Below, piece by piece: positions 24,630 to 31,960 of a stretch of 32,179 bases of DNA. The notes beneath the pieces are model-generated. The model was not told the DNA's origin, did not search any database, and saw only the letters and a list, made by a program, of their open reading frames with translations. The stretch is from Amycolatopsis kentuckyensis (GTDB lineage Bacteria > Actinomycetota > Actinomycetes > Mycobacteriales > Pseudonocardiaceae). Every line of letters begins with the position of its first letter. Within the stretch, counting starts at the first letter, position 1. The translations under genes were made by a program, and so were the position numbers. The stretch spans positions 1-32,179 of the forward strand of contig NZ_MUMI01000143.1 of NCBI RefSeq assembly GCF_002155975.1, given 5' to 3'.

Positions 24630-25669
24630 TGCTCGCCCACATCGCACACGCCCACGGCAGCCCGAGCTCCACGCTGGTGCTGCCGGCCGAACAGCTGCCG
24701 TCCTCGGAGGAAGCGCTTGCGCAAGCGCTCTCCGACGGCGTCGCCTGGCTCGCCGAGCACGGCTTGGCCGCGGTCACGAAGATCGCGCTGGTGTCGGTCT
24801 CCGAGCACCCGCTGTTCGACCTCGACTACCGGTTCGTGCAGGTCATCCCGGGGGATCCCCTGCGGTTCGACTTCCGCGGCAGCTGCGGGCACTCGGTGCT
24901 CTCGTCGGTCGTGGTGGCCAGCAGGCTCGGCTGGCTCCCCCGGCTCGCGCCCGGCCACCGCGTCCGAGTCCGCGTCCGCAACACCGACGACCACGTGGTG
25001 TGCGAGGTCGACGAGTGCGTCCGCGACCGGACGACGTTCACCGCGCACTTCCTGAACCACCCCGCGGTGCCGCTGCACGAGCTGCTGCCGTTCGGGGAGA
25101 CCACCACGGACCTGCCGTACGAGGACGGGATGATCCGGGTCAGCGCGGTCTCGGCCGGGAACCCGTACCTGTTCCTGTCCGGCCACGACCTCGGCGTGGA
25201 CACGCCCGAGGAGCTCTTCGCCGCCGGGGAACCGCTGTTCCGCACGATGAGCGCGATCCGCCGCTCGGCCGCGCGCCAGTACGGCTACCCCGTCGGCGGC
25301 GCGTTCCCGAAGGTGGCCGCGGTCCTGCCGGACGGCGAAGACGGCCTCGCGGTGCGCGCGGTGTCCGTGCCGTCGTGGCACCCGACGATCGCGCTGACCG
25401 GCGCCGTCTGCCTCGGCGCGGCCCGCCGGATCCGCGGCACCATCCCGTTCCACCTCGCCGGCGGCGAGACCCGGCGCACCGCCCCGCTGCGGATCCGCAC
25501 CGCGGGCGGCTGCACCACCTCCGCCGCGGCGGTGACCGGCCACGACCGGGACAGCGAGCTGTCCTGGGTCAGCGTCCCGGAGAAGACGGTGTCGTTCACC
25601 GGCGCCGTGTCCATCGACTCGTTCGAACCCCACGTCCTGAAGGAGGACTCGTGCCTGCTGTCGATCTGA
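24629..25669 (+). CDS. PrpF-family isomerase (methylaconitate isomerase fold)
   Basis: This 346-aa protein matches the PrpF family (PF04303), related in fold to diaminopimelate epimerase. Family signatures are TKIALVSVSEHPLFDLDYRFVQV (about 50-72; Lys51 corresponds to the catalytic Lys of PrpF), GSCGHS (84-89; Cys86 in the place of the CGN motif), AVSAGNPYLFLSGHDLG, MSAIRRSAARQYG, and WHPTIALTGAVCLGAARRIRGT. PrpF isomerises 2-methyl-trans-aconitate or trans-aconitate by proton transfer. There is no prpC/acnD methylcitrate gene nearby, and the protein is about 40 residues shorter than standard PrpF at the N terminus, so a different unsaturated acid is likely. The end overlaps the next gene by 19 nt. 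Confidence 0.82.
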   Translation: MLAHIAHAHGSPSSTLVLPAEQLPSSEEALAQALSDGVAWLAEHGLAAVTKIALVSVSEHPLFDLDYRFVQVIPGDPLRFDFRGSCGHSVLSSVVVASRLGWLPRLAPGHRVRVRVRNTDDHVVCEVDECVRDRTTFTAHFLNHPAVPLHELLPFGETTTDLPYEDGMIRVSAVSAGNPYLFLSGHDLGVDTPEELFAAGEPLFRTMSAIRRSAARQYGYPVGGAFPKVAAVLPDGEDGLAVRAVSVPSWHPTIALTGAVCLGAARRIRGTIPFHLAGGETRRTAPLRIRTAGGCTTSAAAVTGHDRDSELSWVSVPEKTVSFTGAVSIDSFEPHVLKEDSCLLSI

Positions 25670-26775
25670 CCGCCCCCGCGAGGCTGGGCGCCGACGAGCT
25701 GGTCGACGTGCTGGACAAGCACGCCGCCGCGGCCGACGAGGCCGGCCGGCCCGCGCCGGAGGTGCTGGCCGCGCTGCGGGACTCGCCGCTGCCCGGTCTC
25801 GTCGTCCCGAAGTCCTACGGCGGCGCCGGCGCGGACGCGCTGGAGGCCAACCGGATGATCGCGCGGATCGCCCGGCACGACCCGTCGACCGCGATCATCG
25901 CGTTCCAGCACATGGCCGTGTGCAGCCGGATCGCCGAGTGGGGCAGTGACGCCCAATGCGCCGAGCTGCTGCCGAAGCTGGCCTCCGGCGAGTGGCTGGC
26001 CGCCTCGGCGTGGAGCGAATCCGGGGCCGGCGCGGCGAAGAAGAACCTGTCCACCATCGCCGACGAGCTGCCCGGCGGCGGCTGGACGGTCAGCGGCGGC
26101 AAGGCGTTCACCACCGGCGCCGGGATCACCGACATCTACCTCGTGCTCGCCCAGAGCACGCCGGTGACCGACGACGACTCCGCGTACGGCTCCGGCGGGC
26201 AGAGCTTCTTCCTGGTGCCGGCGACCAACCCGGGCATCGAGCCGGACCTCAGCCTCGACCTGGTCGGCATGCGGGCTTCGGCGACCGGGTTCGTCGAGCT
26301 CAAGGACTGCCGGCTCGGACCGGAGGCGCTGCTCGGGCCGCGCGACGCCGCGAGCACGATCATCGCCGGCGTCCGGCAGTCCGGGGCGACGCTCGGGGCG
26401 GTGTCGGCCGGCATCGCCGAAGCCGCCTGGGACCTCGGTTTCCAGGCCGCGCAACGGAAGTCACTGCTCGACCTGCAGGCGGTGCGGCACCGCCTGGTGG
26501 ACCTGCGCGGGCAGGTGGAGTCCGCCCGTGCGCTCGTCGAACGGGCCGGCCGCCGCGACGGCACCGACCCCGGCGAAGTCACGCTGTACAGCAAGATCCA
26601 CGCCTCCCAGGTGGCCGAGGAGGTCGTCGCGAGCGTCGCGCGGCTGCTCGGCAGCACCGGGTACGTGGTGACCAACCCGATCAACCGGATGGCCCGCGAC
26701 GCCCGCGCCGTCGCGCTGATGGGCCCGACCAACGACCTGAGCCGAGAGCTGGTGAGCTTGCCATGGGCCGCGTGA
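25651..26775 (+). CDS. Acyl-CoA-dehydrogenase-fold flavoprotein, probably a two-component monooxygenase
   Basis: This 374-aa protein has the ACAD fold: helical N-terminal domain, the beta-domain motif SAWSESGAGAA (in place of ALTEP.AGSD), GKAFTTGAGITDIYLV, LVGMRASATGFVELKDCRL, and a helical C-terminal domain. The residue corresponding to the catalytic Glu of medium-chain dehydrogenase (before G-x-T near the C terminus) is Met357 (ALMGPTNDLSREL), so alpha-beta desaturation by the usual mechanism is unlikely. Group D flavin monooxygenases (for example HsaA, DszC, isobutylamine N-hydroxylase) share this fold and need a flavin reductase, and one is encoded two genes downstream. The GTG start follows GAAGGAGG. 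Both ends overlap neighbouring genes (19 and 13 nt). Confidence 0.84.
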   Translation: MPAVDLTAPARLGADELVDVLDKHAAAADEAGRPAPEVLAALRDSPLPGLVVPKSYGGAGADALEANRMIARIARHDPSTAIIAFQHMAVCSRIAEWGSDAQCAELLPKLASGEWLAASAWSESGAGAAKKNLSTIADELPGGGWTVSGGKAFTTGAGITDIYLVLAQSTPVTDDDSAYGSGGQSFFLVPATNPGIEPDLSLDLVGMRASATGFVELKDCRLGPEALLGPRDAASTIIAGVRQSGATLGAVSAGIAEAAWDLGFQAAQRKSLLDLQAVRHRLVDLRGQVESARALVERAGRRDGTDPGEVTLYSKIHASQVAEEVVASVARLLGSTGYVVTNPINRMARDARAVALMGPTNDLSRELVSLPWAA

Positions 26776-28145
26776 AGGACCACGACCTCGTCGTGCGGGG
26801 CGGCCGGGTGACCGGCCCCGGCGGCGTCCGCGTCGCCGACGTCGCCGTCACCGGCGGGAAGATCGCCGACGTGCTCCCCGCCGGGAGCGGGGTGACCGGC
26901 ACCGAGGAGATCGACGCGAGCGGGCGGTACGTGCTGCCCGGCCTGATCGACTCCCACGTGCACTTCCGCACGCCGGGCCTGACGCACAAGGAAGACTGGG
27001 CGCACGCGTCGCGCGCCGCGGTGGCCGGCGGTGTCACCACGGTGTTCGACATGCCGAACACGCAGCCGGCGACGTTCACCCCGGACGACGCCCGGGCGAA
27101 GGACGCCGAGATCCGGGGCAGCAGCCTGGTCGACTACCGCTTCCACGCGGGCGTCAACCCGGACGACGTCTCTTCGCTCGAGGCGTTCGAACCGGCCGAG
27201 GCGATGACCGCGAAGGCGTTCCTGACCGGGCACCACACCGCGCCGCACGTGCTGCGCGACCCGGGACGGCTCGACGAGCTGTTCGCCCTGGCCAAGCGCA
27301 AGGGCCTGCGGCTGCTCTTCCACGCCGAGGACGACGACGTCTTCCGGCTGCTGGACCAGTGGCGGGGTGCGCCGTCGGAGTACGGCGACTACGAACGGTT
27401 CCGGCCGCGCTCGGGCGGGATCGTCGCGGTGGCCAAGCTGATCGAGCTGGCCCGGCGGCACGGCACCGCGGCGCACGTGCTGCACGTGTCCAGCCGCGAG
27501 GAAGCTGACCTGCTCACCGCGGCCGGGGCGACCGGGCTGCCGGTCACCTGGGAGGTCACCGGGCACCACCTGTCGTTCACCGCGGCCGACACCGCCCGCT
27601 ACGGCTCCCGGATCCGGCTCAGCCCCGCCATCCGGCAGCAGGCCGACCAGGACCGGCTGTGGGACGCGGTGCTGCGCGGCGAAGTGTCCACTGTGGGCAG
27701 TGACCACGCACCGCACGCCTTCGCGGACAAGGTGCTCGACGCGCCGGACGCCCCGCCCGGGCTGCCGGGGGTGCAGGAGCTGTTCCCGGCGCTCTACACC
27801 GGCCTGCGCCGCCGGGTACCGGACGCCACACCGGACGAACTGCTGCCGATCGTCACGCGCGTGATGGCCGCCGAGCCGGCCCGGCTGTTCGGGATCGGCG
27901 GCCGCAAGGGCGCCATCGCCCCCGGCCTGGACGCGGACCTCGTGCTCTTCGACCCGTCGCGGAACTGGTCGTTCGAGCCCGGCGACGTCCAGGCGAAGTG
28001 CGGCTGGACGGCGTACGCGGGCTGGCTGTTCACCGGCCGCGTCGAGCGCACGATCCGCCGGGGCCGCACGGTGTTCTCCCGGTCCGCGGGTTTCGGCGCG
28101 CCCGAGGGCGAGTGGCTGACCCCCGCGGTGGAGGCCGTCCGATGA
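26763..28145 (+). CDS. Cyclic amidohydrolase (dihydroorotase/allantoinase/hydantoinase-like)
   Basis: This 460-aa metal-dependent amidohydrolase carries a complete binuclear site: His65 and His67 (DSHVHFRTPG), a probable carboxylated Lys151 (TAKAFL), His187 (LLFHAED), His241 (HVLHVSS) and Asp314 (GSDHAPH). The Lys-type bridge is closer to allantoinases and hydantoinases than to type I dihydroorotases, which use Asp. It should open or close a cyclic amide, imide or ureide ring. It is not a housekeeping pyrC because no pyrimidine genes accompany it. The ATG overlaps the preceding stop by 13 nt, and the stop overlaps the reductase ATG (ATGA). Confidence 0.88.
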   Translation: MGRVKDHDLVVRGGRVTGPGGVRVADVAVTGGKIADVLPAGSGVTGTEEIDASGRYVLPGLIDSHVHFRTPGLTHKEDWAHASRAAVAGGVTTVFDMPNTQPATFTPDDARAKDAEIRGSSLVDYRFHAGVNPDDVSSLEAFEPAEAMTAKAFLTGHHTAPHVLRDPGRLDELFALAKRKGLRLLFHAEDDDVFRLLDQWRGAPSEYGDYERFRPRSGGIVAVAKLIELARRHGTAAHVLHVSSREEADLLTAAGATGLPVTWEVTGHHLSFTAADTARYGSRIRLSPAIRQQADQDRLWDAVLRGEVSTVGSDHAPHAFADKVLDAPDAPPGLPGVQELFPALYTGLRRRVPDATPDELLPIVTRVMAAEPARLFGIGGRKGAIAPGLDADLVLFDPSRNWSFEPGDVQAKCGWTAYAGWLFTGRVERTIRRGRTVFSRSAGFGAPEGEWLTPAVEAVR

Positions 28146-28624
28146 CCGCGGCGCTGCTCGACGAGTTCAAGGACGCGATGGCGGCGCTGGCCGGTGGGGT
28201 GTGCGTGGTGACCGCGCTCGACGGCGACGGCACCCCCCGCGGGTACGCCGCGACGTCGGTGACGTCGGTGTCGATGCGGCCGCCACTGCTGCTCGTCTGC
28301 CAGGCGAAGACGTCGAGCTCCTACGAGCTGTTCTCCCGCTGCACGCACTTCGGCGTCAACGTGCTGACCGCGGAGCAGGCCGAGCTGGCCGCGTTGTTCG
28401 CCACGCCCGGCGCCGACCGGTTCGGCGGCACCGGCTTCGAAACCGGGGAGCACGGCACGCTGCTGCACCCCGACGCGCTGGCGAGCGTCGAATGCCGGCG
28501 TCGCGAAACCGTCGACGCCGGCGACCACGGCCTGCTGCTGGGCGAGGTGTGCGCGGTGCGCACCCGGTCCGGCGACCCCCTCGTCTACCACGGCCGGCGC
28601 TACCAGCGCGTCCGGCCGGTCTGA
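28142..28624 (+). CDS. Flavin reductase (HpaC/VlmR type)
   Basis: This 160-aa FMN-binding split-barrel protein has the family pattern: FKDAMAALAGGVCVVTA, GYAATSVTSVSMRPPLLLVC, FGVNVLTAEQAELAALFA, and the late LLLGEVCAV with LVYHGRRY. Such proteins use NAD(P)H to supply reduced flavin to a partner monooxygenase. The ATG is fixed by its 4-nt overlap with the amidohydrolase stop. The only plausible partner in the operon is the ACAD-fold protein at 25651-26775. Alternative partners outside the window cannot be excluded. Confidence 0.9.
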   Translation: MTAALLDEFKDAMAALAGGVCVVTALDGDGTPRGYAATSVTSVSMRPPLLLVCQAKTSSSYELFSRCTHFGVNVLTAEQAELAALFATPGADRFGGTGFETGEHGTLLHPDALASVECRRRETVDAGDHGLLLGEVCAVRTRSGDPLVYHGRRYQRVRPV

Positions 28625-28644
28625 CCCTTCCGCTGGAGGTAACC

Positions 28645-29097
28645 ATGTTCGAGATGCCCGACCGTCCCGGCCCGGAGCCGCGCACCCGCGGCCCGGTCCC
28701 GCACGGCCAGCTCAACCAGATCGCGCCGACCACGCTGCAGGAGGAGCTGTGGCAGCGGATGCGGTCGCTGGCCGGCGTCTACCTGGCGCCCACGCACGTG
28801 CCGTACCCCGAGGCCAGGGCGATCCACCTGGCCCCCGAGTTCGGCACCGGCCCGGACGACGCGTTCATCAAGCACAGCCGCGAGTTCGCGCACCTGCACC
28901 CGCCGCAGGACGGCAGCCTCCACATGACGCTGCCCCCGCTGGTGAAGAAGGTCGTCACCGAGGCCGGCTGGGGCGTCCCGCACCCGATCCAGAACACCCA
29001 GCTCGTCTACGGCCCGCGTGACCGCGACGAGATCGAGCTGGTGTGGCGGGTGCTGCTGGAGTCCTACACCTACGCGCGGGGCCGGCACACCGGCTGA
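28645..29097 (+). CDS. DUF5519 / luciferase-domain (PF17648-like) protein
   Basis: This 150-aa protein has the pattern of the small 'luciferase domain' family: EFAHLHPPQDGSLHMTLPP, then EAGWGVPHPI and LVYGPRDRDEIELVWRVLLES. Despite the name, no light emission or defined reaction is established for bacterial members; conserved His residues (AHLHP, SLHM, PHPI) suggest a ligand or metal pocket. GGAGGT lies 5 nt before the ATG. It is the last gene of the operon, 20 nt after the flavin reductase. Family assignment is from memory of the motif and is moderately secure. Confidence 0.7.
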   Translation: MFEMPDRPGPEPRTRGPVPHGQLNQIAPTTLQEELWQRMRSLAGVYLAPTHVPYPEARAIHLAPEFGTGPDDAFIKHSREFAHLHPPQDGSLHMTLPPLVKKVVTEAGWGVPHPIQNTQLVYGPRDRDEIELVWRVLLESYTYARGRHTG

Positions 29098-29119
29098 GCC
29101 CCGCCCGGCCCTGCTAGAG

Positions 29120-29133
29120 TGGAACGTGTTCTA
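29120..29133. promoter_or_regulatory. KstR-type operator
   Basis: TGGAACGTGTTCTA matches the KstR consensus TNNAACNNGTTNNA at every fixed position, and its right half (GTGTTCTAG) is the full canonical half site. KstR is the TetR-family repressor of sterol side-chain and ring catabolism in mycobacteria and rhodococci. A -10-like TAGAGT (29115-29120) abuts the site, 24 nt upstream of the thioesterase ATG. Confidence 0.75.
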
Positions 29134-29156
29134 GTTCCGGGCCCCGGGAGCGCGCG

Positions 29157-29783
29157 ATGTCCGAAAACCCGTTTCCGGTCGTCGACGGCGTACCACCCGG
29201 GCGGGCCCTGCTCGGCACCCGGATCCGCGAGCTGATCGAGGCTTCCGTCCACGTGCGCGACGACGAAGCCGAGCTCGCCGCGGCGAGCCGGGTCGAAGCC
29301 GTCACCGAGGCGCTGCGAGCGGCCGGCGGCGCGAAGCCGTTGCTGCTCGCAGCCCTCGAAGGCGGGGGTCACCTGAGCATCAACAACCCCCTCGAAGGGC
29401 CCGGGAACCCGCTGGCACCACCGCTTTCGTGGGTGCGCGTCGGGCCGGAGTCGGTGTGCGCCGAGGTCCTCCTCGGCGCCGCGCACGAAGGGCCGCCCGG
29501 CCGCGTGCACGGCGGCTGGGTGGCCGCGGTCCTGGACCACGTGCTGGGCCGCGCGACCGCCGCCGCCGGGTTTCCCGGGATGACGGCGTCCCTGACCGTC
29601 GACTACCACCGGGGAACGCCGTACGCGGTGCCGCTCACCGCCGAAGGCCGCCTCGTCCGCCGCGACGGCCGCAAGCTGCACGCCACCGGCGAGCTCAAGG
29701 CGGGCGACGTCGTCTGCGCGACGGCGACGGCGATCCTCGTCCACTTCAGCGCCGACCGGTTCCCGGTGGCCGCGCCGGACTAG
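29157..29783 (+). CDS. PaaI/hotdog-fold thioesterase
   Basis: This 208-aa protein carries a C-terminal single-hotdog domain of the PaaI type: GPPGRVHGGWVAAVLDHVLG (the HGG motif before the central helix), then GMTASLTVDYHRGTPYAVPLTAEGRL and the final strands. It should hydrolyse an acyl-CoA thioester. The N-terminal ~90 residues are a helical extension seen in actinobacterial members near sterol catabolism genes. GGGAG lies 6 nt before the ATG. The KstR-type operator directly upstream suggests induction during sterol degradation. Its stop codon overlaps that of the convergent MHYT gene (CTAG at 29780-29783). Confidence 0.85.
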   Translation: MSENPFPVVDGVPPGRALLGTRIRELIEASVHVRDDEAELAAASRVEAVTEALRAAGGAKPLLLAALEGGGHLSINNPLEGPGNPLAPPLSWVRVGPESVCAEVLLGAAHEGPPGRVHGGWVAAVLDHVLGRATAAAGFPGMTASLTVDYHRGTPYAVPLTAEGRLVRRDGRKLHATGELKAGDVVCATATAILVHFSADRFPVAAPD

Positions 29784-30544
29784 GACGCGACCGTCGTGTG
29801 CCGGGGCGCCTCCGAGCTCGACGTCGCCATCAGGACCGCGCAGATCGGGACCGCCATCGCCAGCGCCGCCAGGACGAACACGGGGAACAGGAACGAGAAC
29901 ACCTCGGTGCCGGACGGGTCGGGCGCGCCCGGGTCCAGGTGCAGGCGCACCGCCGCCATGCCCGTGTAGTGCATGCCGGTGACCGCCGCGCCCATCACCA
30001 GGCCCGCCGCCAGCCGGGGCAGGAGCTTGTCCAGCCCGACCGTGAACCACAGCGCCGCCGTCGCCGCGACGACGGCGATCACCACCGACAGCACGACCAG
30101 CGTCGGGTCGTAGCCGATCGCGCCCTTGACCTGCACCGCCCACATCCCCGTGTAGTGCATGACGGCCACCGCGAGCCCGGTCAGCAGGCCGCCGAGCAGC
30201 AGCCGCTTCCACGCGAACCGGTTGCGGACGCCGAAGACCAGCAGCCCGCAGAACACCGCCACCACCGAGAGGATCGCCGACAGCGCCGTGCGCAGGATGT
30301 CGTACCGCACCGGCATGCCGGGCGTGGAGAACCCGAGCATCGCGATGAAGTGCATGACCCAGATGCCGACGCCGCCGATGGACACCGCCGCGAGCACCAG
30401 CCAGGTCAGCCGGGCCCGTGGGCTGTCGGTGGACCGCGCCTGCAGCGTGCAGGCGAGACCGAGGGCGCAGCCCACCACCGAGGTGAGGTACGCGAGTACG
30501 ACGAGCCAGTTGCCCATCGCGAAGTCTTCGTGGTCCATGGGCAT
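29780..30544 (-). CDS. MHYT-domain integral membrane sensor protein
   Basis: This 254-aa protein has seven predicted transmembrane segments with three MHYT motifs: MHFIAM (64-69), MHYTGM (129-134) and MHYTGM (191-196). The domain is proposed to bind copper and sense O2, CO or NO in the membrane. No GGDEF, EAL, kinase or other output domain is attached, so a partner must carry the signal. The gene follows cvnD by 12 nt with AAGGAG before its ATG, which makes the conservon proteins the natural partners. It overlaps the thioesterase stop by 4 nt. Confidence 0.88.
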   Translation of the reverse strand: MPMDHEDFAMGNWLVVLAYLTSVVGCALGLACTLQARSTDSPRARLTWLVLAAVSIGGVGIWVMHFIAMLGFSTPGMPVRYDILRTALSAILSVVAVFCGLLVFGVRNRFAWKRLLLGGLLTGLAVAVMHYTGMWAVQVKGAIGYDPTLVVLSVVIAVVAATAALWFTVGLDKLLPRLAAGLVMGAAVTGMHYTGMAAVRLHLDPGAPDPSGTEVFSFLFPVFVLAALAMAVPICAVLMATSSSEAPRHTTVAS

Positions 30545-30556
30545 TTCCGGGCTCCT

Positions 30557-31171
30557 TCAAGCTTTGCGTGATCTGGGGGCGTGGTGCTCGGCGAGCGCGT
30601 GCTCGGCCGCGGCGATGAGGGTCCGCTTCGTCGACTCCGGCGAACGCGCGTCGCAGGTGACGACCTCCACCGCGGCCGGGATCTTGAGGGCCTCGCGCAC
30701 CTGGTCGGGCCCGTGCTGGCGAGTGTCCTGGAACTGGTTGATGGCGATCAGGAACGGCAGGCCCCGCGACTCGAAGAAGTCGATCGAGGCGAAGGAGTCC
30801 GCCAGCCGGCGCGTGTCGACCAGGACGATCGCCGCCACCGCGCCGCAGACGAGGTCGTCCCACATGAACCAGAACCGGTGCTGGCCGGGCGTGCCGAAGA
30901 CGTAGAGCACCAGGTCTTCGGCGAGGGTGAGCCGGCCGAAGTCCATCGCGACCGTGGTGGCGAACTTCCCCGGCACGTCTTCGGCCCGGTCCACCCCGAC
31001 GGACGCGGTCGTCATGAGGGCTTCGGTCCGCAGCGGGGCGATTTCCGAGACGGCACCGACGAACGTCGTCTTGCCGGCCCCGAACCCGCCGGCCACGACG
31101 ATCTTCGCCGAGGTGATCCGGCCTTTGGTGAGACCGTTCCGGGAAACACTGTCAGAGCGCACGTAGTCCAC
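30557..31171 (-). CDS. cvnD: CvnD small GTPase of a conservon
   Basis: This 204-aa Ras-like/MglA-like GTP-binding protein is typical of actinomycete conservons. Motifs are P-loop GGFGAGKTT, switch region MDFGRLTL followed by FGTPGQHRFWFMWD (DxxG replaced by GTPG, as usual in CvnD), and the base-recognition motif AINQF (in place of NKxD). It is thought to act with CvnA-C as a membrane-associated complex resembling a eukaryotic G-protein system. The GTG start lies inside the end of cvnC (20-nt overlap) and within a copy of the recurrent palindrome. MHYT follows in the same operon. Confidence 0.93.
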   Translation of the reverse strand: MDYVRSDSVSRNGLTKGRITSAKIVVAGGFGAGKTTFVGAVSEIAPLRTEALMTTASVGVDRAEDVPGKFATTVAMDFGRLTLAEDLVLYVFGTPGQHRFWFMWDDLVCGAVAAIVLVDTRRLADSFASIDFFESRGLPFLIAINQFQDTRQHGPDQVREALKIPAAVEVVTCDARSPESTKRTLIAAAEHALAEHHAPRSRKA

Positions 31172-31529
31172 TGAGGACCCTTTCGAGCAGGTCGTTCCGT
31201 TCGTCCCAGGAGGCGTCCGCGGTGAGCGTGTCGCGGATCGACACCTGGCCGGCGATGAGCAGGTCGCCGATGAGCACCCTGGCCACGCCGAGCGGCACGC
31301 CCAGGTGGGCGCCGACCTCGGCCACCGACCGCTGGTGCAGGCAGAACTGCGTCACGACGGCCAGGGGGTTGGTCGGGCTGAAGGGGGCCGTCCGGCCTTC
31401 CGCCGTCGTCTCCACGAGGGCTTCCACCGCCAAGTCGACCGTCGGCCGGGTGCGACCGGCGGTCCACGCGTACGGGCGGGCCAGCGACGCCGCGTGCCGC
31501 CCGCCCTCGCGTCGCCGGCCTTCGGTCAC
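31152..31529 (-). CDS. cvnC: CvnC (DUF742) conservon protein
   Basis: This 125-aa protein belongs to the DUF742 family: [12 protein letters not shown] near the N terminus, then the winged-helix-like part [35 protein letters not shown] and the final [12 protein letters not shown]. CvnC proteins are conserved third members of conservon operons and may contact DNA or the GTPase. The start overlaps the cvnB stop by 4 nt and the end overlaps cvnD, so the genes are translationally coupled. Confidence 0.92.
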   Translation of the reverse strand: MTEGRRREGGRHAASLARPYAWTAGRTRPTVDLAVEALVETTAEGRTAPFSPTNPLAVVTQFCLHQRSVAEVGAHLGVPLGVARVLIGDLLIAGQVSIRDTLTADASWDERNDLLERVLSGLRAL

Positions 31530-31960
31530 CGGGCCGCTCCCGGCGCGGCCGCGGGCCGAGCCGGGGTCTCGACCACCTTCCCGACCCGGTCCACCAGCAG
31601 CGTCATCTCGTAGCCGACCAGCCCGATGTCGCAGCCGGGATTGGCCAGCACGACCAGGTTCGAGCCGTCGCCGACGTTCATCAGCAGCAGGAAACCCTGC
31701 TCCATCTCGATCACCGACTGCACCACCCGCCCCGCGGTGAACAGGTCGGCGGTGCCGAGCGCGAGGCTGGAGAGGCCGGACGCGATCGCCGAGAGCTGGT
31801 CGGCGCGGTCGCGCGGCAGGGTCTCGTTCGCCGCCACCAGCAGCCCGTCCGCCGAGACGAGCGCGGCGTGCGCGACGCCGGGCACCTCCTGGGTGAACGC
31901 CGACACCAGCCAGTTCCGGGACCTCTCGGCCACTTCCGCTCCTTCCTGCCGGGTACTCAT
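31526..31960 (-). CDS. cvnB: CvnB roadblock/LC7-domain protein
   Basis: This 144-aa roadblock/LC7 (MglB-like) protein shows the family core [46 protein letters not shown] and [18 protein letters not shown]. MglB-like proteins act as GAPs or scaffolds for Ras-like GTPases; here the partner is CvnD. The ATG overlaps the stop of cvnA (ATGA). Confidence 0.93.
   Translation of the reverse strand: MSTRQEGAEVAERSRNWLVSAFTQEVPGVAHAALVSADGLLVAANETLPRDRADQLSAIASGLSSLALGTADLFTAGRVVQSVIEMEQGFLLLMNVGDGSNLVVLANPGCDIGLVGYEMTLLVDRVGKVVETPARPAAAPGAAR

Noticed and set aside
25651..26775. The ACAD-like protein as an ordinary fatty-acid dehydrogenase
   Set aside because: The residue at the usual catalytic Glu position is Met, there is no electron-transfer flavoprotein or thiolase nearby, and a flavin reductase is co-encoded.
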